A stretch of DNA of 11,208 bases, from contig JALNXG010000091.1 of the NCBI GenBank assembly GCA_023230485.1, positions 1 to 11,208 of the forward strand, written 5' to 3'. A program made the position numbers and the translations under genes. The stretch is from Melioribacteraceae bacterium (GTDB lineage Bacteria; Bacteroidota; Ignavibacteria; Ignavibacteriales; Melioribacteraceae). Each line of letters opens with the position of its first letter. Positions within the stretch are counted from its first letter, which is position 1. Shown here piece by piece: positions 7,082 through 11,208 of the stretch. Below the pieces are notes generated by a model, which was not told the origin of the DNA, did no database searches, and saw only the letters and a program-made list of their open reading frames with translations.

Positions 7082-8119
7082 AAAAAAATATCAGTGGCAA
7101 TACTTGGTGCTACCGGCAGCGTAGGACAGCGTTTTATAGAATTATTATTGAAGCATCCTTATTTTGAATTGACTGAATTAGGTGCTTCGGGACGATCTGC
7201 CGGCAAAAAATATTCGGATGCCGTGAACTGGATTATGCAAACACCTTTGTCTCCAGAATTTGGAGATTTAGTAGTGAAAGAGTGCATTCCTAATTTTGAA
7301 TCAAAAATTGTTTTTTCCGGTTTGGATTCATCGGTAGCAGGTGAGATTGAAACACAGTTCGCCGAAGCGGGCTATTTTGTTATTTCAAACGCTCGTAATC
7401 ATCGATTTGATGCAGATGTCCCTTTGCTTATTCCTGAAATAAATTTTGAGCATCTTGAATTGCTTCGAGTGCAAAATTATAAAGGGGGAATTGTAACAAA
7501 TCCAAATTGTTCAACAATCGGATTGGCAATGGCACTAAAGCCCTTGCATGATAATTTCGGTTTGGAAGCTGTGAATGTTGTTACAATGCAGGCAATTTCT
7601 GGTGCGGGCTATCCAGGCATTGCATCATTAGATATACTTGATAATGTCGTTCCATTTATCGGTGGCGAAGAAGAAAAATTAGAAACAGAACCTGCTAAAA
7701 TATTGGGAAGAATAAGTTCAGCGAAAATCGAATTAGCTAATTTCAAAATCTCGGCGCAATGTAATCGTGTACCAGTTATTGATGGTCATACAGAATGCAT
7801 TCAAGTGAAGCTCAAATCGAAACCTACTATGGAAGAGATAAAAAAAGTATGGCGAGAATTTAAGTCTGAACCACAGGAACTAAAACTTCCTTCTGCACCC
7901 ATTAATCCAATTCATTATTTTGAAGAGGATAAATATCCACAGGCAAAAATTCATCGTAATTTGGAAAATGGTATGGGTGTGGCAATTGGTCGATTGCGTG
8001 AATGTTCTCTATTCGATTATAAATTTACTATACTTTCGCATAATACAATTCGTGGCGCAGCAGGCGGCACAATATTAATCGCCGAGCTAATGCAGGCAAA
8101 AGGATATTTTGATAGATAA
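7079..8119 (+). CDS. asd: Aspartate-semialdehyde dehydrogenase
   Basis: This 346-residue enzyme reduces 4-aspartyl phosphate to aspartate 4-semialdehyde with NADPH, the second step of the aspartate pathway, in the cytoplasm. GATGSVGQRF (10-19) is the nucleotide-binding loop. The catalytic cysteine is C144 in TNPNCSTIG, and the active-site histidine is probably H237 in RVPVIDGHTE. SGAGYPGIASLDILDN and RGAAGGTILIAEL near the C-terminus complete the family pattern. The sequence resembles the archaeal/fungal-like ASADH branch more than the E. coli Asd branch, judged from GAGYPG and the VIDGHTE block. Length is normal for that branch. It uses a GTG start with an unusually close ribosome site. Its last 11 bases overlap thrB, implying co-translation. 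Its product must be reduced to homoserine by a dehydrogenase that is not encoded in this window. Confidence 0.96.
   Translation: MKKISVAILGATGSVGQRFIELLLKHPYFELTELGASGRSAGKKYSDAVNWIMQTPLSPEFGDLVVKECIPNFESKIVFSGLDSSVAGEIETQFAEAGYFVISNARNHRFDADVPLLIPEINFEHLELLRVQNYKGGIVTNPNCSTIGLAMALKPLHDNFGLEAVNVVTMQAISGAGYPGIASLDILDNVVPFIGGEEEKLETEPAKILGRISSAKIELANFKISAQCNRVPVIDGHTECIQVKLKSKPTMEEIKKVWREFKSEPQELKLPSAPINPIHYFEEDKYPQAKIHRNLENGMGVAIGRLRECSLFDYKFTILSHNTIRGAAGGTILIAELMQAKGYFDR
8098..8111 (+). promoter_or_regulatory. Ribosome site and TTG start of thrB inside the end of asd
   Basis: AAAAGGA (8098-8104) is followed after four bases by TTG at 8109-8111, giving (M)IDKKIEKKKIIVCAPATVSNVGPGFD. The only other possible starts in this frame before the conserved APAT block are ATA codons, so TTG is the best supported. 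The start lies 11 bases inside asd, an arrangement that normally couples translation of the two genes. Confidence 0.6.
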
Positions 8120-9176
8120 GAAAATAGAAAAGAAAAAAATAATAGTTTGCGCTCCGGCGACCGTATCGAATGTCGGTCCGGGTTTCGATATTATGGGTTT
8201 TGCGCTCGATGTTGTAAGCGATGTAATCGAGCTTTCGATTTCCAAAACTCGCGGTATTATAATAAAAAAAATTACCGGCGATGGTGGAAAGCTCCCTTAT
8301 GATCCCAAGCTTAATATTGCGTCTGTTGCCATTCAATCAATATTAAATAAATATAAAATCAAAACCGGATTAGAATTAAAGATTCATAAAAAAATCGGAA
8401 TCGGGAGCGGATTAGGATCGAGTGGAGCTAGCGCAGTCGCGGCAGTTTTCGCTCTTAATAAACTTCTTGATTTATCCCTTTCTAAAAAAGAATTATTGGT
8501 ACATGCACTTACAGGTGAGATTTTATCAAGTGGAAGTTTTCATGCCGATAATGTTGCTCCCTGTTTATATGGTGGATTTGTAATCGCTCGAGGTAGTTCG
8601 CCTATTGAAACACTCCAAATCGAATATCCCAAAAAACTTTATTGTTCATTGGTCTATCCTGCTATTGAAATAAAAACAAGCGAAGCTCGTAAAATTCTTC
8701 CTAAAAAAATTCCGCTCGGACTCGGTGTGGAACAGGCGGCGAATGCTTCATTTTTAATTGCAGGACTGATTACAAAAAATTATAAAATTATTTCTAGTTC
8801 GATAAAGGATGTATTTGCGGAGCCAAAGCGTGCTAAACTTATTCCTTGCTATGATTCAGTACGTGAGGCGGCACTTTTAAATGGTGCGTTTAATTGTAAT
8901 ATCTCCGGCTCAGGTCCTACAATGTTCGCATTTTCAGATTCACTAATGAGGGCAGAATTAATTACTAAAAAAATGGAATTGGCTGTTAAGTCATTTCGAA
9001 TTAAGTATAAAAGCTATACTTCCAAGATTAATCAAAATGGACCTGTAGAAATAATTGAGGGGAAGTCTAATGAAAATGAAAAGAACCATTTTGTCTCTTC
9101 AATAACTAAAAAAGCAAAATCGCAGGATATAGACGAAATAATCTTCGGTATTAATACAAAGAACAATTATGAATAA
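8109..9176 (+). CDS. thrB: Homoserine kinase (GHMP kinase family)
   Basis: This 355-residue cytoplasmic enzyme phosphorylates homoserine to O-phosphohomoserine using ATP. GHMP motif 1 is APATVSNVGPGFD near the N-terminus. Motif 2 is the ATP-binding GSGLGSSGASAVAA from residue 99. Motif 3 is ISGSGPT (265-271). GGFVIARGSSP and LGVEQAANASFLIAGLI are also typical. Homoserine kinases are usually about 300-320 residues and end soon after a motif like the GPVEII seen near 311-316. Here about 39 more residues follow, rich in Lys, Asn and Glu, ending INTKNNYE, with no recognised domain. Translation probably begins at TTG inside asd, so coupling to the upstream gene is expected. The product is the substrate of the threonine synthase encoded 114 bp downstream. 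Confidence 0.95.
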   Translation: MIDKKIEKKKIIVCAPATVSNVGPGFDIMGFALDVVSDVIELSISKTRGIIIKKITGDGGKLPYDPKLNIASVAIQSILNKYKIKTGLELKIHKKIGIGSGLGSSGASAVAAVFALNKLLDLSLSKKELLVHALTGEILSSGSFHADNVAPCLYGGFVIARGSSPIETLQIEYPKKLYCSLVYPAIEIKTSEARKILPKKIPLGLGVEQAANASFLIAGLITKNYKIISSSIKDVFAEPKRAKLIPCYDSVREAALLNGAFNCNISGSGPTMFAFSDSLMRAELITKKMELAVKSFRIKYKSYTSKINQNGPVEIIEGKSNENEKNHFVSSITKKAKSQDIDEIIFGINTKNNYE

Positions 9177-9221
9177 ATTAATAATTATTCAACATCTTAT
9201 TTGTTCGATTATGTATCTCTT

Positions 9222-9252
9222 TTGATTGGAAAAAATGGAATGTTTTTATAAA
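9222..9252 (+). promoter_or_regulatory. Possible promoter in the thrB-thrC gap
   Basis: TTGATT (9222-9227) and TATAAA (9247-9252) resemble sigma-70 -35 and -10 hexamers, but the 19-bp spacer is long. The position, about 40 bp before the thrC start, would allow separate thrC transcription. The AT-rich context makes such matches common, and promoters in this phylum may follow a different consensus, so this is weak. Confidence 0.2.
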
Positions 9253-9290
9253 TATTGTAATCGCTCAACACTGTATTAAAGGAACCACCG

Positions 9291-10988
9291 ATGAAGTATT
9301 ACTCAACAAATAATCATAAAAAAGTAGTATCATTTGAAACTGCCTTAATCAATGGCATTGCTGATGATGGCGGACTATATATGCCGACTGAAATACCAAC
9401 TCTCGAAAAAACTTTTATTAAGAATATAGAAAAATATTCTTTCCAAGAGATTGCATTTCATATTGCAGAGAAATTTATCGGTAATGATATAGAACCAAAA
9501 AAATTACGTGATATTATTGAAGATGCAATTAATTTCCCGGCTCCTTTGGTTGCCCTTACTGACTCCGGTATCTCTGATGCAATTTCCGATGTTTTACCAA
9601 AGTCAGTTTTAAAAATGAAAAACTTAAATACACAGGCTGCTGCTTCGTTTCAAATTCCGGTATCTTTTGCGAATCATGTTTCTTCACGAAAATCGATTAA
9701 TTCTCAAAGTAAAGCCTTCACGCCCGAACCTATTCCAACCGCGAAATCTACTTCACCGGATAAAGAACTTTCAAATTCTAATATATCTTCGCAGAAAGCA
9801 GCAACTTTTTCCTCGTTTCCTACTGATTTATCGGTATTGGAGTTATTCCACGGTCCGACTTTAGCATTCAAAGATTTCGGTGCGCGCTTTATGGCTCGTG
9901 TTATGGGGCATTTTATTGCAGGCAGTGAAAAGGAATTAAATATACTTGTTGCTACATCGGGCGATACTGGCAGTGCGGTCGCTTATGGATTTTACGGTAC
10001 TCCCGGAATTAATGTCTATATCCTTTATCCAAAAGGGAAAGTAAGTGAAATTCAGGAAAAACAATTAACCACTTTAGATAAAAATATTACAGCAATAGAA
10101 ATTGATGGAACGTTTGATGATTGCCAGCGTTTAGTAAAAGCGGCTATGACCGATATCGATCTAAAAGGTAAAAATCTTTCCTCTGCTAATTCAATAAATA
10201 TCGCACGATTAATCCCACAGATATTTTACTACTTTGAAATGTATAAACAGATAAAGAATAAAAAGAAAAATATTTTTGTTTCTGTTCCATCCGGTAATCT
10301 CGGAAATCTTACAGCGGGACTGATCGCAAAGAAGATGGGTCTTCCGATAACAAAATTTATCTCCTCGCTTAATAGCAATTCAGTTTTCGCCGAATATATT
10401 TCAAGTGGTGAATTTATTCCGAGAAGTTCAGTTCAAACTATTTCCAATGCTATGGATGTTGGTAATCCGAGTAACTTGGTGCGGATAGCTGAGCTATATA
10501 ATAATATGGATGCAATACGAAAGGATATATATTCGGAATCGTTTTGTGATGAAAAAACGAATGAAGCAATTTCGGAAATATATAGGAAGTATAATTATAT
10601 AATTGATCCACATGGTGCTGTTGGATATCTCGGACTGAAGAGTTATGTGCAAAAAATTCAGGATATAGATTCGAAGAAAGTGTCGGAAAGAGAATTCGAA
10701 AAGGATTTGAATAATAATTACACCGGAATAATATTAGAAACAGCACACCCTGCAAAATTCATAGAGACAGTAGAAAACGCATTAGCCACTAAAGTTCATT
10801 CACACTCCGTAAATCATAAAGATCAGGATGGAAACTCACGACCTCTACTTGCTAATAAGTCAGATGAAGAAGAAATTAAAATAGAGATTGTGATCCCTGA
10901 ACGATTAGCGGAATGTTTATCAAAAGAGAAACAGATGATCTCCCTTCCCGCCGATTACCCCTCCTTCAAACACCGGCTCACTACTTAG
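9291..10988 (+). CDS. thrC: Threonine synthase with three lineage-specific insertions
   Basis: This 565-residue PLP-dependent enzyme converts O-phosphohomoserine to threonine and phosphate, the last pathway step. The N-terminus MKYYSTNNHKK, then LELFHGPTLAFKDFGARFM with PLP lysine K194, ATSGDTGSAVAYGF, YPKGKVSEIQEKQ, SANSINIAR, PSGNLGNLTAGL and LETAHPAKF are all diagnostic. Bacteroidota-type homologues are about 430 residues. The excess lies in three places judged against the remembered family pattern: about 86 residues (93-179) rich in Ser, Thr, Pro, Lys and Gln before the SVLELFHGPT block; about 20 at 455-477; and about 28 at 501-528 before IVIPERL. Core motifs on either side are intact and in frame, so the enzyme is probably functional, with the inserts as surface loops. 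The AAAGGA ribosome site is seven bases before ATG. No clear terminator follows in the next 180 bp. Confidence 0.96.
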   Translation: MKYYSTNNHKKVVSFETALINGIADDGGLYMPTEIPTLEKTFIKNIEKYSFQEIAFHIAEKFIGNDIEPKKLRDIIEDAINFPAPLVALTDSGISDAISDVLPKSVLKMKNLNTQAAASFQIPVSFANHVSSRKSINSQSKAFTPEPIPTAKSTSPDKELSNSNISSQKAATFSSFPTDLSVLELFHGPTLAFKDFGARFMARVMGHFIAGSEKELNILVATSGDTGSAVAYGFYGTPGINVYILYPKGKVSEIQEKQLTTLDKNITAIEIDGTFDDCQRLVKAAMTDIDLKGKNLSSANSINIARLIPQIFYYFEMYKQIKNKKKNIFVSVPSGNLGNLTAGLIAKKMGLPITKFISSLNSNSVFAEYISSGEFIPRSSVQTISNAMDVGNPSNLVRIAELYNNMDAIRKDIYSESFCDEKTNEAISEIYRKYNYIIDPHGAVGYLGLKSYVQKIQDIDSKKVSEREFEKDLNNNYTGIILETAHPAKFIETVENALATKVHSHSVNHKDQDGNSRPLLANKSDEEEIKIEIVIPERLAECLSKEKQMISLPADYPSFKHRLTT

Positions 10989-11169
10989 CTTTGAACTTCA
11001 CTCAGAACTTCACAAGTAAATCATAAATCCTTCGAATTGTTAGATGAATTTATTCCAAAACAACTGAGTATTCTAAAGAAACTATTGTAAATAAAACCTT
11101 ACACTATGATTATTAATAATAATTGAAATTTTTTCTTATTTTTAATGTTATCCAAAATGAGGAGTTCCA

Positions 11170-11208
11170 GTGAAAAAGAATTTATTCGTAATTTTTACAA
11201 TTATAGCT
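11170..11208 (+). CDS. N-terminus of a probable exported protein (cut by right edge)
   Basis: A GTG at 11170, five bases after a GAGGAG site (11159-11164), opens MKKNLFVIFTIIA, which runs to the window end. Two lysines followed by a hydrophobic run look like the start of a Sec signal peptide or lipoprotein signal. Only 13 codons are visible, so the product cannot be named. It is 181 bp after thrC on the same strand. An ATG at 11157 in another frame would read MRSSSEKEF; it lacks a ribosome site and a signal-like pattern, so the GTG is preferred. Confidence 0.5.
   Translation, partial: MKKNLFVIFTIIA

Noticed and set aside
10450..10755. Minus-strand 101-codon frame within thrC
   Set aside because: It is antisense to conserved threonine synthase sequence, with no ribosome site or recognisable product.
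10993..11013. Direct repeat gaacttcac twice, 12 bp apart, after thrC
   Set aside because: A single nine-base repeat with no dyad or further copies; likely chance.

Overview
The window comes from an AT-rich bacterium of the Bacteroidota/Chlorobiota/Ignavibacteriota group, most likely an Ignavibacteria relative. The main clue is the secreted protein at 2460-5105, which ends in a type IX secretion (T9SS) type A sorting domain carrying the QNYPNPFNPTT signature. That signature is especially common in Ignavibacteria and allied lineages. The placement is inference from protein style and base composition; no marker gene is present.

Layout. Positions 1-2054 (minus strand) hold the 5' part of a thioredoxin-fold/DUF255 (YyaL/SPATA20-type) protein, cut by the left edge, and a 92-residue membrane protein of the GlsB/YeaQ/YmgE type. 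A 405-bp intergenic stretch (2055-2459) follows. It contains a minus-strand-oriented intrinsic terminator with no gene to serve, two identical AT-rich palindromes 23 bp apart, and a nested hairpin. Next is an 881-residue secreted multidomain carbohydrate-binding protein (plus strand), followed by a strong terminator. Directly after the terminator lies a C-rich repeat array (about 5211-5496): a degenerate 10-bp unit repeated in exact phase and organised as a 130-bp higher-order unit in two full copies plus a fragment.

From 5553 to 10988 four plus-strand genes form a threonine-branch cluster: aspartokinase, aspartate-semialdehyde dehydrogenase (asd), homoserine kinase (thrB) and threonine synthase (thrC). 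Together they take aspartate to threonine except for one step. Homoserine dehydrogenase, which turns aspartate semialdehyde into homoserine, is absent, although the aspartokinase resembles the kinase half of ThrA-type kinase/homoserine dehydrogenase fusions. asd and thrB overlap by 11 bp and are probably translationally coupled. The gaps before asd and thrC are about 110 bp each. Both thrB (C-terminal tail) and thrC (three internal insertions) are longer than usual. The window closes with the first 13 codons of another probable exported protein.

The most unusual element is the phased decamer array between the terminator and the threonine cluster. The oversized threonine synthase and the missing homoserine dehydrogenase come next. 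I see no CRISPR array, transposase, tRNA, rRNA, phage gene or recognisable defence system.
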